In this document: positions 17,481 to 25,802 of the stretch, piece after piece
Layout of the letters: every line of letters begins with the position of its first letter
Position numbering within the stretch: the first letter of the stretch is position 1
DNA from: Uliginosibacterium sp. 31-16
GTDB taxonomy: Bacteria > Pseudomonadota > Gammaproteobacteria > Burkholderiales > Rhodocyclaceae
Assembly: GCF_030730865.1 (NCBI RefSeq)
Contig: NZ_JAVALZ010000001.1
Span: forward strand, 1,364,001-1,428,000
Direction of reading: 5' to 3'
Length of the DNA stretch: 64,000 nt
Position numbers and translations under genes: made by a program
The notes under the pieces: model-generated
Seen by the model: only the letters and a program-made list of their open reading frames with translations
What the model was told of the DNA's origin: nothing
The model's database searches: none

Positions 17481-17903
17481 ATGAGCCGACTCGAATGGCA
17501 AGACAGTTTGCACGCCCTGCAAGGCGGTCCGATGGACGCCGCGCATCAGGAGTTCGTCACCCTGACCAATGCGCTGGCCGATGCGCCGGATGCCGAGGAA
17601 CTTGTGCGTCTGACCCAGCTTTTCGTGCATTGCAAGGAACACTTTGCGCAGGAAAAAAACTGGATGCAGCTCAGTCAGATGCCTGCCATCGACAATCACC
17701 TGCGGGATCATGAAGGGGTGCTGACCCTGCTCGAAAGTGCGGCCGCCGATTTGCGTGCCGGCGTTCATGGCGCGGGGCGCGAAGTGGCCGAATCGCTGGC
17801 CGCATGGTTTGGCCAGCATGCCGCGACGCTCGACGCCGCACTGGCCTTTCACATGCAGCAGGCCGCGCGGACGGACAAGCCCGGCATTCCCGCCGTCGGT
17901 TAG
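17481..17903 (+). CDS. Bacteriohemerythrin-like di-iron protein
   Basis: A 140-residue single-domain hemerythrin. All seven usual iron ligands can be seen: H22 (MDAAHQEF), H54 and E58 (HFAQE), H73 and H77 (HLRDH), H113 and D118 (HAATLD). Such proteins bind O2 reversibly and may store or sense it. AAGACAGC precedes the ATG and no strong Shine-Dalgarno is seen. Its stop (TAG 17901-17903) overlaps the stop of the convergent phosphatase gene. It is divergent from the LPS operon. Confidence 0.88.
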   Translation: MSRLEWQDSLHALQGGPMDAAHQEFVTLTNALADAPDAEELVRLTQLFVHCKEHFAQEKNWMQLSQMPAIDNHLRDHEGVLTLLESAAADLRAGVHGAGREVAESLAAWFGQHAATLDAALAFHMQQAARTDKPGIPAVG

Positions 17904-18418
17904 ATTTCCAGCGGCAGCAGGCTGCCGTACGCAAAGCCAAGCTGCATCCAGCTCTGCGGCGGCATGCCCTGAAGATGCCCGGCCAGCGCCCGTAGCGGGC
18001 CGGCATGCCCCACGATGACCACTGGGCGCGGCTCTTCAGCCAGAGCCTGTTGAAGTGCGGAGATCGCCCGCTCGGCCATCTGCATCACGCTTTCGCCGCC
18101 GTGGGCGCGAAAATGCAGCGGATCGGCGGCCCAGGCATCGATCAGATGCCGTTCGATTTCATCCCAGGCCCGCAATTCCCAGCTGCCGAAGTCGATTTCC
18201 ATCAGGCGTGCATCGAACACCGGTTCGCCCAATGCCTCGGCCAGCAGCCGGCAGCGCGTGAGCGGGCTGCTCAGCAGCCGGAAGCGGGCGGGCAACTGTG
18301 CCCGCAGGTGCGCCGCTGTCGCTTCGACCGGGGCGGCCAGGGCAACGTCGCTCTGGCCGTAGCAGATGCCAGGGGGCACGGCGACAGCAGGATGGCGGAT
18401 GAGGTAAACCTGACTCAT
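17900..18418 (-). CDS. cobC: Alpha-ribazole phosphatase-type histidine phosphatase
   Basis: A 172-residue member of the phosphoglycerate mutase-like superfamily. The N-terminal QVYLIRHPAV carries the phosphorylated histidine, but the usual RHG is RHP, a common variant in this group. SSPLTRCRLLAEAL, MEIDFGSWELRAWDEI and VIVGHAGPLRALAGHL follow. It dephosphorylates alpha-ribazole phosphate in nucleotide-loop assembly. The start ATG overlaps the cobS stop (ATGA). It is the last gene of the cobalamin operon. The identity is supported by position as well as motifs. Confidence 0.88.
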   Translation of the reverse strand: MSQVYLIRHPAVAVPPGICYGQSDVALAAPVEATAAHLRAQLPARFRLLSSPLTRCRLLAEALGEPVFDARLMEIDFGSWELRAWDEIERHLIDAWAADPLHFRAHGGESVMQMAERAISALQQALAEEPRPVVIVGHAGPLRALAGHLQGMPPQSWMQLGFAYGSLLPLEI

Positions 18419-19185
18419 GCCATGCCGTGCGCGCACAGGGCCAGATAGCTGGTCAGCTCGCACACCTGTTGCGCGGCGCCGAGCGCATCACCGGTATAGC
18501 CCGCGAGGCGCTGGCGGAAATAGAGCGCGCAGATCAGCCCGGCCGCAGCCAGCACGAGGAGCAAGCCCACCGCGCGCAGCGGCGCAAGCAGGCCCAGGGC
18601 GACGGCGCACGCCAGCGGCAACAGGCCCAGCAGACTGCCGGTGACCCATTCGGTCATTCCCAATCCTTCGGCGACGGGTTTGGCGCGCGTGCTGTCGTCC
18701 TCACGGACATAGGCCATGAAAGCCATGATCAACAGCGGTGGCACGCGCGAGGCGGCGTGCACCAGCGGCAGGGCAAGCAGGGCTTGCCAGCCCAGCGCAT
18801 CCAGCGCGGCGAACTTGAGCAACAGCGCGCAGACCAGAGCGACCGCGCCATAGGTGCCAATGCGCGAATCCTTCATGATCGCGAGCACCTTGGCTTTCTC
18901 CCAGCCTCCGCCGAAGCCATCCGCCGAATCGGCCAGTCCGTCCTCGTGAAAGGCGCCTGTCAGCAACAGGCTCACCAGCATGGACAGCAGCACCGCGATC
19001 GGTCCCGTCCAGAACTGCAACGCGACCCACAGGCTGGCCGCCGCAACGCTGCCGACCAGCAATCCCACCAAGGGGAAATAGCGTGTGGCGCGATTCAGCT
19101 CGAAAGATGACCAGCCGACCCAGGCCGGCACCGGCAAACGGGTGAAATACCCAAGAGCGATCAGGAAGCGGTGCAGCTCGCGCAT
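18415..19185 (-). CDS. cobS: Adenosylcobinamide-GDP ribazoletransferase
   Basis: A 256-residue polytopic inner-membrane enzyme that joins adenosylcobinamide-GDP to alpha-ribazole. It shows YFTRLPVPAWVGW near the N-terminus, RYFPLVGLLVGS, and the conserved acidic loop GAFHEDGLADSADGFGGGW, plus KDSRIGTYGAVAL. Hydrophobic helices fill the rest. It overlaps the cobT stop by one base (TGATG) and cobC by four. Confidence 0.96.
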   Translation of the reverse strand: MRELHRFLIALGYFTRLPVPAWVGWSSFELNRATRYFPLVGLLVGSVAAASLWVALQFWTGPIAVLLSMLVSLLLTGAFHEDGLADSADGFGGGWEKAKVLAIMKDSRIGTYGAVALVCALLLKFAALDALGWQALLALPLVHAASRVPPLLIMAFMAYVREDDSTRAKPVAEGLGMTEWVTGSLLGLLPLACAVALGLLAPLRAVGLLLVLAAAGLICALYFRQRLAGYTGDALGAAQQVCELTSYLALCAHGMA

Positions 19186-20240
19186 CAGGCGGCCCCGCTC
19201 ACGCCTGCATCCTCAAACCCCGCCATTTCGTTCATGCAGGCCAGTGCGGCGCGGATCAGCGGAAAGGCGCTGGCCGCCCCGGTGCCTTCGCCCAGGCGCA
19301 TGCCCAGCTGCAGCAGCGGCTCGGCACCGAGGTGTTGGAGTTGCGCAACGTGGCCGGGCTCGGCGCTGCCGTGGGCGAACACGCAGTAATCCAGTACCGA
19401 CGGATTGATCGCGTGTGCCACCAGCAGCGCGCTGGTGACGATGAAACCATCGACCACGATCAGCATGCGTGCTTCCGCTGCGGCCAGATACGCGCCTACC
19501 ATGGTGGCAACCTCGAAACCGCCGAACTCAGCGAGTGCCTCAAGTGGCGACAGCTGGCGCCTGGCCACACGTGCGGCAGCCTGCGCCAGCAGGCCACGCT
19601 TGCGTGCCAGCCCGGCGTCGTCCAGCCCGGCGCCACGACCGATCACCATGTCGAGATCGGTGCCGACGATGAAATGGGTCAGCAGGCTGGCGGTGGAGGT
19701 GTTGCCAATGCCCATCTCGCCGAAACCGATGGCGTTGCAGCCGGCGGCATGCCAGCCGCGGATCAGCCCGGCGCCGCTGGCGATGGCCGCATCGCAGTGA
19801 GCCGGGGTCATCGCAGCCTGCTCCAGGTAGTTGGCAGTGCCGTGCCCCTGCTTGGCGACCACGTATTCCACACCGGGGCGCGACTCGCCCTGCACTTCAC
19901 TGGCCACTCCGCAATCGATCACGGTGATTTCCAGCCCGGCCTGGCGCGCCAGCACATTGATGGCCGCACCGCCGGCGAGGAAGTTCATCACCATCTGTGC
20001 GGTTACTTCTTGCGGGTAAGCGCCCACGCCAGCCTTGGCCGCACCGTGGTCACCGGCGAACACGGCGATGCGCGGCGCGGACAGCTGAGGCGTCAGCGTC
20101 TGCTGGATCAGGCCCACCTGCAGGGCCAGCGCTTCGAGGCGGCCGAGGCTGCCCAGCGGCTTGGTGCGCGTGTCGATGCGCTGCTGCAAGGTCGGAGCAA
20201 GTTCGTGCGAGAGGGGCTGAATGTTGAAGGCAATGGTCAT
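19185..20240 (-). CDS. cobT: Nicotinate-nucleotide-dimethylbenzimidazole phosphoribosyltransferase
   Basis: Activates the lower-ligand base dimethylbenzimidazole to alpha-ribazole phosphate. The 351-residue enzyme has [52 protein letters not shown] and [19 protein letters not shown]. The C-terminal region is [16 protein letters not shown] and [18 protein letters not shown] with the catalytic Glu. ATG 20240 fits the family start better than one 27 nt upstream. A palindromic repeat separates it from cobU, the only sizeable gap within the late operon. Confidence 0.96.
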   Translation of the reverse strand: MTIAFNIQPLSHELAPTLQQRIDTRTKPLGSLGRLEALALQVGLIQQTLTPQLSAPRIAVFAGDHGAAKAGVGAYPQEVTAQMVMNFLAGGAAINVLARQAGLEITVIDCGVASEVQGESRPGVEYVVAKQGHGTANYLEQAAMTPAHCDAAIASGAGLIRGWHAAGCNAIGFGEMGIGNTSTASLLTHFIVGTDLDMVIGRGAGLDDAGLARKRGLLAQAAARVARRQLSPLEALAEFGGFEVATMVGAYLAAAEARMLIVVDGFIVTSALLVAHAINPSVLDYCVFAHGSAEPGHVAQLQHLGAEPLLQLGMRLGEGTGAASAFPLIRAALACMNEMAGFEDAGVSGAA

Positions 20241-20253
20241 GGTTTGCTCAGTG

Positions 20254-20323
20254 AGTAGGGTGCGCATTGCGCACCGTTTGTTGATTGAAATCGGTCAGGG
20301 GCGTGCGCAATGCGTGCCCTACT
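20254..20323. repeat. MITE-like palindromic repeat between cobU and cobT
   Basis: Imperfect inverted repeat: AGTAGGGTGCGCATTGCGCAC at the left (20254-20274) and GTGCGCAATGCGTGCCCTACT at the right (20303-20323), matching at 19 of 21 positions, with a 28-nt middle. The GTAGGGTGCGCATTGCGCACC word is a widely dispersed intergenic motif in proteobacteria. The right end contains the TAG stop codon of cobU (20319-20321, minus strand). Confidence 0.8.
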
Positions 20324-20828
20324 TGAGCTTCAGCGGCAGGCCCGCCGCTACCAGCGTGACCTCGTCGCAGAGCGCGGCGACGCGCTGGTTCAGACGCCCC
20401 TGCTCATCGCGGAACAGGCGAGCGAGCTTGTTCTCGGGCACGATGCTCCAGCCCACCTCGTTGGAGACCAGCACCAGCTGGCCCTGTGCAGACAGGATGG
20501 CTGAAGACAGGCTCTGCACGCGGCTCTCGAGCGTGTCCGGCTGTGTGCACAGAATGTTCGACAGCCACAGCGTGAGGCAGTCGACCAGCACACAGGCGCC
20601 GGGTCGGGCGAGGCGGGTGACGGCTTCGGGCAGATCGAGAGGCGCTTCGGTCACGCGCCAGTGTGCCGGGCGCTCGGCGCGGTGTTTGGCGACACGCTCG
20701 CGCATTTCTTCGTCGAGGATTTCGGCGGTGACGATCAGCTGGATCTCGCCGGCGTGTGTTTCGGCGATGCCCTGGGCGAAGTGGCTCTTGCCCGAGCGCG
20801 CGCCGCCGATGACGAAGTGGCGGCTCAT
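20319..20828 (-). CDS. cobU: Adenosylcobinamide kinase / adenosylcobinamide-phosphate guanylyltransferase
   Basis: A bifunctional 169-residue enzyme that phosphorylates adenosylcobinamide and attaches GMP. The P-loop FVIGGARSGKSHFAQ is at residues 4-18, then TAEILDEEMRERVAKHRAER, VDCLTLWLSN and VSNEVGWSIVPENKLARLFRDE. It starts with ATG overlapping the btuF stop. The C-terminus LPLKLK-stop lies within the repeat at 20254-20323, so the natural end of the gene may have been trimmed or replaced by repeat insertion. The enzyme is otherwise full length. Confidence 0.96.
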   Translation of the reverse strand: MSRHFVIGGARSGKSHFAQGIAETHAGEIQLIVTAEILDEEMRERVAKHRAERPAHWRVTEAPLDLPEAVTRLARPGACVLVDCLTLWLSNILCTQPDTLESRVQSLSSAILSAQGQLVLVSNEVGWSIVPENKLARLFRDEQGRLNQRVAALCDEVTLVAAGLPLKLK

Positions 20829-21727
20829 TTCGCCTTCCTCGCGTCGTCCAGCGCCGAGCACACCGCCTGCGCGCCATCGAGGATGCGTGGGCCGTGACGG
20901 CTGATGGTGTCACCCGGGATCAGCCACAGCTGTTTGTTTTTCACCGCCGTGAGCGAGCCGAATTTCAGCCAGCCGGCCAGCGAGGCTTCGTCCATTGCCC
21001 GCACAGGACCTTCACCGCTGCCGCCCATGCGCGCCGTGAGGATGACATCCGGGTTGGCGGCGATGACGCTCTCGGTGGAGAGTTGCGGCACCAGCGCACT
21101 TTCCTTGCCGAAAACGTTCACCCCGCCGCACAGGCGGATCACGTCGGAGATGATCTGCTGATCGTTGATCGTCAACAGCGGCTTCTGGGCAACCTGATAG
21201 AACACCCGCAGCTGGGCCCGTCCGGCGTTTTCCTTCTGCAGGGTGGCGTGGCGGGCGCGGAAATTCGTGGCGGCGGCGCTGGCCAGGTGCTCGCTACCCA
21301 TCAACCGGCCGATGCGCTCCAGCACACCGGGAATGTCGGCGATGCCATGTGGTTCGAACCAGACCATCGGGATGCCCAGGGCACGCAGGCGCTCTACCTC
21401 GCGCTGTGCGTTGCCATGAAACCACACCAGTACCAGGTCCGGCTTGAGGGTGGCGATGCGTTCCAGATCGAGCTTCTGGTTGCTGCCGATGCGTGGCACT
21501 TTCAGCGCCTGCGGCGGGAAATCGCTGTACTCCACCGCGCCGACCAGCTTGTCGCCACCACCGGCCTCGTAAAGCATTTCGGTGAGGCTGGGCGCCAGCG
21601 AAATTACCCGCTGGGCCGGGGCTTTCAGGGTGAGGGTGTGACCGGCATCGTCCTTTACCGTGATCGGGGCCGCGTGGGCGAGGCCCAGCGTGGCACACAG
21701 CGCGAAGCCCAGAAAGATATGTTTCAT
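20825..21727 (-). CDS. btuF: Periplasmic cobalamin-binding protein of BtuCD-F transporter
   Basis: A 300-residue exported class III binding protein. The signal peptide ends at LAHAAPI. Motifs are RVISLAPSLTEMLYEAGGG, LVGAVEYSDFPPQALKVPRIG and PDLVLVWFHGN, typical of BtuF. It hands corrinoids to BtuC-BtuD. It overlaps btuD and cobU by 4 nt each, so uptake and salvage are translated from one message. Confidence 0.93.
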   Translation of the reverse strand: MKHIFLGFALCATLGLAHAAPITVKDDAGHTLTLKAPAQRVISLAPSLTEMLYEAGGGDKLVGAVEYSDFPPQALKVPRIGSNQKLDLERIATLKPDLVLVWFHGNAQREVERLRALGIPMVWFEPHGIADIPGVLERIGRLMGSEHLASAAATNFRARHATLQKENAGRAQLRVFYQVAQKPLLTINDQQIISDVIRLCGGVNVFGKESALVPQLSTESVIAANPDVILTARMGGSGEGPVRAMDEASLAGWLKFGSLTAVKNKQLWLIPGDTISRHGPRILDGAQAVCSALDDARKAK

Positions 21728-22566
21728 GTCGGATTCTCCAGATCAACGCGGAACCAGCGCGCATCATTTTCCTCGCGCAGGCTCACCGGCACGCCGTAGG
21801 CGGCAGACAGCGCGTCGGCGCGCAGCACTTCGTCACGCGTGCCATGTACCGCACCGCCCTTGCCATCGAGCAGCAGGGCGTGGGTCGCCAGCGTCCAGGC
21901 CAGGTTCAGGTCATGCACAGCGGCCAGTACCGTGCCGCCATCTGCCGCCCACGCCTTGAGGCGTGCCTGCAGCAAGGCCTGGTGAGACCAGTCCAGATGC
22001 GAGCTGGGTTCGTCGAGCAGCAACAGCGGCGCGCCCTGGGCGCAGGCGGTGGCGAGTGCCACGCGCTGGCGCTCGCCGCCCGAGAGCATGCGCACATCGG
22101 TATCGGCCAGATGGCCGACGTCGAACTCGGTGAGCCAGCGGCGTGCGTGGCCTTCTACTTCGTTCGCGGAGTGTTCCGGGTGCAGCGCGAACAAGGCGCA
22201 GGCCACCGTTTCCCAGGCACTTACCGGGAAGGGATCGAGCCAGAATTGCGGGCACCAGGCACGTTGTTTCGCAAGCGCTTCGCCGGGCCAGTCGGTCAGT
22301 TGCCTGCCCTGCATCAGGATGCAGCCTGCATTTGGCGAAAGGAGTCCGGCCAAGGCTACCAGCAAGGTGGACTTGCCTGCGCCATTGGGCCCCAGCAGCA
22401 CCCAGCGCTCGCCCGGGTTCATCGACAGGGAAAGCTCGCCGATCAGCATGCGGCCGTCGGGTTTGCCACCGGCATTCAGGTGCAGGTTTTCCAGGCGCAA
22501 AGAAGCGCCCACGCCTTTATTCGGGGCGGCGTCAAACTTGGGATGAGCTGATGTTTGACTTGTCAT
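21724..22566 (-). CDS. btuD: Cobalamin ABC transporter ATP-binding protein
   Basis: A 280-residue ATPase. It contains Walker A VLLGPNGAGKSTLLVALAGL, the ABC signature MLSGGERQRVALATA, Walker B LLLLDEPSSHLDW and the switch His in AAVHDLNLAWTLA. A 30-residue N-terminal leader precedes the domain. The ATG at 22566 is preferred over a much longer frame (to 22977) that reads through btuC out of phase. It overlaps btuC by 4 nt. Confidence 0.95.
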   Translation of the reverse strand: MTSQTSAHPKFDAAPNKGVGASLRLENLHLNAGGKPDGRMLIGELSLSMNPGERWVLLGPNGAGKSTLLVALAGLLSPNAGCILMQGRQLTDWPGEALAKQRAWCPQFWLDPFPVSAWETVACALFALHPEHSANEVEGHARRWLTEFDVGHLADTDVRMLSGGERQRVALATACAQGAPLLLLDEPSSHLDWSHQALLQARLKAWAADGGTVLAAVHDLNLAWTLATHALLLDGKGGAVHGTRDEVLRADALSAAYGVPVSLREENDARWFRVDLENPT

Positions 22567-23537
22567 GCCCGTCTCCGCAAGAGCAGCATCAGGAACAGCG
22601 GCACGCCCACCGCAGCGGAGATCACGCCGACCGGCAATTGCGCAGGGGCGATCACGGTGCGCGCCACGGTGTCGGCCAGCACCAGAAACACGCCGCCGAA
22701 CACGGCCGAGAAGGGCAGCAGTACGCGCGCCGCACGCAGCCCGGTGAGACGCACGATGTGTGGCGCGACGAGGCCCACGAAGCCGATGCTGCCGGCTGTA
22801 GCGACCGCCGCCCCGGTGGCGAGGCAGGCCGCGAAGATCGCGGTGCGGCGGCGCTTGGCCACCGGCACACCCAGCGTCCACGCCCAGGCATCGCCACGCG
22901 CGATCCAGTCCAGCTCTTGCGCACGCGGCCAGGCCAGCAGTAGCGCCAGCCCGGTGGCGGCCCACACCGGCCACCACAAAGCTGCACCATTCAGGTCGCC
23001 GAGCAGCCAGAAAACGATGTTGCGCAACTGCTGGTCATTGGCCATCGCCAGCATGAAGGACACTGCCGCGCTGCAGGCCGCGCCGATCATCACTCCCACC
23101 AGCAGCACGATCACCGTGCCGGGCGAGGCACTGGGGGCGAGGCCCCGGCCCATGCTGCGCCAGGCTAGCGCGAACACCAATGTCATGGCTCCGAGGGCGC
23201 CGGCGACCGCGCCGAGCTCGGGCGCCAGCAGCAGGCCGGCCGGCGCCAGCATCAGCATCAGCAGCGCGCCGACCGAGGCCCCGCTGGTCACGCCCAGCAC
23301 ATGCGGGTCGCCGAGCGGATTGCGGGTAACCAGCTGGATCAAGGCGCCGGCCAGTGCCAGCGCCGCACCCGTGCCGAAAGCGGCGAGCACGCGCGGCAGG
23401 CGGATCAGCCAGAAGATCTCTTCGGTTGGCCAGCCCCAGCCCGCCGAGCCCGACAGCAAGCCTAGCGCGAACGCCGCCGGCACCGCGAGCGCGGCGAGCA
23501 GCAGGGCGAGGGTGAGGGGTGGAGGCTTGAGGGTCAT
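22563..23537 (-). CDS. btuC: Cobalamin ABC transporter permease
   Basis: A 324-residue FecCD-type permease with about ten membrane helices. Family motifs are RLPRVLAAFGTGAALALAGA, NPLGDPHVLGVTSGAS and the C-terminal GSIGFVGLVAPHIVRLTG, which includes the coupling-helix region. The ATG at 23537 is used; a GTG/ATG at 23561 in frame would run into the ACP-like gene. It follows that gene by 10 bp. Confidence 0.95.
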   Translation of the reverse strand: MTLKPPPLTLALLLAALAVPAAFALGLLSGSAGWGWPTEEIFWLIRLPRVLAAFGTGAALALAGALIQLVTRNPLGDPHVLGVTSGASVGALLMLMLAPAGLLLAPELGAVAGALGAMTLVFALAWRSMGRGLAPSASPGTVIVLLVGVMIGAACSAAVSFMLAMANDQQLRNIVFWLLGDLNGAALWWPVWAATGLALLLAWPRAQELDWIARGDAWAWTLGVPVAKRRRTAIFAACLATGAAVATAGSIGFVGLVAPHIVRLTGLRAARVLLPFSAVFGGVFLVLADTVARTVIAPAQLPVGVISAAVGVPLFLMLLLRRRA

Positions 23538-23547
23538 GGTATTCGCC

Positions 23548-24216
23548 TCAATCGAGACCAAGGTCTTTTACGAAATCATGGTCTGCTTGGATCTTCTCAA
23601 GTGGAATAGCCACATAAACGGAGGTGGTCTTTAGTACGCGCTGCAAAATATCGTTGGGAAGAAGATCTTTGTTTTCCGGGATGGCGATGTGTGGCAACAG
23701 GTCGCGTACGGCATTCAGGTTTTCGGGTAACTGGTTGGCGACACGACGGCATATCAGAGCAGCACCAATCCATCCAAGCAGCAAAACAGGTAGCATCGCT
23801 CCAACCGGGAAGTCCGTCAGGAGTATGCTCGCTGCAAGCAGTACGGGAGTGGAGACAGCTATTTTTTTGATGAATGCCGAGGTCTGCAAACGCGGCAAAC
23901 TGCGAAGGCATATCGTGGCTCGGAGTTCACGCCAGTGTTCACGCAAGTCTCCGTGCAGAAGGTCTTTCAGCGGAGTATCAGGCTGTATTTGCCGACGCAT
24001 TGCTCCAAGATGTTTTATCCAGTGCGCACGTAATCGATAAAACTGGGCCTGCGAAAGACAATGAGCCTGTTCTTTACGTCCGATCGCTCCGAGGCGTTTT
24101 GCCACGTAGTCTGCCAGCATGCGTGGGGTGGTGAGTTGCCATGCATCCTGATCAGGGATGTCGATGCCGAACTCTTCTTCCGTCGTCATCACCAATTCCA
24201 CGGCATCCAGACCCAT
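23548..24216 (-). CDS. ACP-like membrane protein, apparently circularly permuted and lacking the prosthetic-group serine
   Basis: A 222-residue protein of unknown function. Residues 1-42 ([20 protein letters not shown] then PDQDAWQLTTPRMLADYV) read as helix 2 to the end of an acyl carrier protein. The last 34 residues (DILQRVLK... to DHDFVKDLGLD) read as helix 1 and loop 1 of an ACP, stopping at the aspartate before the phosphopantetheine serine. In the N-terminal half a glycine (G2) stands where that serine belongs. Between lie a second helical stretch (FYRLRAHWIKHLG, IQPDTPLKDLL) and two membrane helices (about 130-165). GGAGATTTGTA precedes the ATG, which overlaps the cobQ stop by 1 nt (TAATG). 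Co-translation with cobQ and btuC is evident; its role in B12 metabolism is not. Confidence 0.75.
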   Translation of the reverse strand: MGLDAVELVMTTEEEFGIDIPDQDAWQLTTPRMLADYVAKRLGAIGRKEQAHCLSQAQFYRLRAHWIKHLGAMRRQIQPDTPLKDLLHGDLREHWRELRATICLRSLPRLQTSAFIKKIAVSTPVLLAASILLTDFPVGAMLPVLLLGWIGAALICRRVANQLPENLNAVRDLLPHIAIPENKDLLPNDILQRVLKTTSVYVAIPLEKIQADHDFVKDLGLD

Positions 24217-25802
24217 TACAAATCTCCTTTCAGAATCGCCATGAGCTTTTCCGTATCCATGAACTCGGCAATGGTATCCGCCAGCCGTTCGATGCTCGCA
24301 TCACGCAGCGCGGTGATATCTGGCGATTTTGCTTCACTCAGACCGGCCCAGGCGAGCAGGGCGTCGCAGGCTTCGGGCGAATCGAAGAGGCCGTGCAGGT
24401 AAGTGCCGAGGATCTGGCCGTCTGCCGAGATGGCACCATCCGGCCCGCCGGAGAGTTGCACGGCGGGGCGGGCCAGTGCCGGACCGTGCGTGACGCCGGC
24501 ATGGATTTCGTAGCCACGTACTTCAATTTTGGCGTCATTCCGGCCCTTCGGCAGGCTCAGGACAGGCCGGCCTTCGTCCGGGCCGGAATCCAGATCGGAC
24601 GTGGCGGCGACGCTTCCACTGGATCCCGGCCTGCGCCGGGATGACGGCAATGGAAGGTTCAGCGTTCCGTGCTCATTGCGCAGCTGCTTCGCAGAGGCAA
24701 GCGTGGTGCGCATCTCCAGATAGCCTAGCCCGAAAGCCACGCCCGGCGCGCCTTCCAGACCATCCGGATCGGCAATCTCGGTGCCGAGCATCTGGAAACC
24801 GCCGCAGATGCCGATGACTTTTCCGCCGTAGCGCAGGTGCTTGGCAATCGCTGCATCCCAGCCCTGGGCGCGCAGGAATTCGAGATCGGCGCGAACGGCC
24901 TTGGAGCCGGGTAGTACGATCAGGTCAGCCACAGGAATGGCTTCATCCGGGCCGATGAAGCGGAAGTCGATCTGCGGATGCAGGCGCAGGGCGTCGAAGT
25001 CGGTGTGGTTCGAAATGCGCGGCGTGACCGGCACGATCACGCGCAGACGCTGGCCTTCGCCAGCGGGCGAGACAACATCGCGGGCAATCGCATCTTCGGC
25101 TTCGAGCTGCAGGCCGTGCAGATAGGGCAGCACGCCCAGCACCGGTTTGCCGGTGCGCGCTTCCAGCCAGTCCAGCCCGTTCTGCAGCAATGCAATGTCG
25201 CCACGGAAGCGGTTGATCACGAAGCCCTTCACGCGCGCCTGCTCGGTTTCGGAAAGTAGTTCCAGCGTGCCGACCAGATGGGCGAAAACGCCGCCACGGT
25301 CGATGTCGGCGACGATGATCACCGGGCAATCCACGGCCTCGGCGAAGCCCATGTTGGCGATGTCGTTGGCGCGCAGATTGATCTCGGCGGGCGAGCCGGC
25401 GCCTTCGACAATCACCGCCTCATACTGGCCGCACAGGCGTGCGAAGGAGTCGAGCACGGCAGCCTTCGCGGTGGCCTTGTAGGCGTGGTAATCCAACGCA
25501 TCCATGTTGCCGATGGCATGGCCCTGGATGATCACCTGCGCGCCGACGTCGGTATTGGGCTTGAGCAGCACCGGGTTCATGTCGGTGGTGGGGGCGATGC
25601 GGCAGGCCATGGCCTGTGCGGCCTGCGCGCGACCGATTTCACCGCCGTCGGCGGTGACGGCGGAGTTCAAGGCCATGTTCTGCGGCTTGAAGGGCGCCAC
25701 ACGCATCCCGCCGCGTACCAGCCAGCGGCAGAGCGCCGCGACCACGGTGCTCTTGCCGGCATCCGAGGTGCAGCCCTGCACCATCAGGGTTCTGGCCTTC
25801 AT
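24216..25802 (-). CDS. cobQ: Cobyric acid synthase (adenosylcobyrinate amidotransferase)
   Basis: Amidates side chains b, d, e and g of adenosylcobyrinic a,c-diamide using glutamine. The 528-residue protein has an N-terminal dethiobiotin synthetase-like ATPase ([40 protein letters not shown]). Its C-terminal class I amidotransferase domain carries the catalytic Cys in [15 protein letters not shown], then [11 protein letters not shown] and TYLHGLFDS. It is about 40 residues longer than usual because a 114-bp repeat element (24533-24646) reads in frame within the amidotransferase domain, just before the GYEIH motif. ATG 25802 overlaps the cobC stop. All catalytic residues remain. Confidence 0.96.
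   Translation of the reverse strand: MKARTLMVQGCTSDAGKSTVVAALCRWLVRGGMRVAPFKPQNMALNSAVTADGGEIGRAQAAQAMACRIAPTTDMNPVLLKPNTDVGAQVIIQGHAIGNMDALDYHAYKATAKAAVLDSFARLCGQYEAVIVEGAGSPAEINLRANDIANMGFAEAVDCPVIIVADIDRGGVFAHLVGTLELLSETEQARVKGFVINRFRGDIALLQNGLDWLEARTGKPVLGVLPYLHGLQLEAEDAIARDVVSPAGEGQRLRVIVPVTPRISNHTDFDALRLHPQIDFRFIGPDEAIPVADLIVLPGSKAVRADLEFLRAQGWDAAIAKHLRYGGKVIGICGGFQMLGTEIADPDGLEGAPGVAFGLGYLEMRTTLASAKQLRNEHGTLNLPLPSSRRRPGSSGSVAATSDLDSGPDEGRPVLSLPKGRNDAKIEVRGYEIHAGVTHGPALARPAVQLSGGPDGAISADGQILGTYLHGLFDSPEACDALLAWAGLSEAKSPDITALRDASIERLADTIAEFMDTEKLMAILKGDL
24533..24646. repeat. 114-bp palindrome-ended repeat element inside cobQ
   Basis: Ends are CGTCATTCCGGC (24533-24544) and GCCGGGATGACG (24635-24646), inverted copies with one mismatch. 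Inside are TTCGGCAGGCTCAGGACAGG and CTGGATCCCGGCCTGCGCCG, both words familiar from dispersed proteobacterial intergenic repeats. The length, 114 bp, is exactly 38 codons, so cobQ stays open. It adds residues that include SSRRRPGSS and LSLPKGRND. Confidence 0.85.

Noticed and set aside
21724-22977. 417-residue version of btuD
   Set aside because: The first 137 codons read through btuC in the wrong frame; btuD features begin after ATG 22566.
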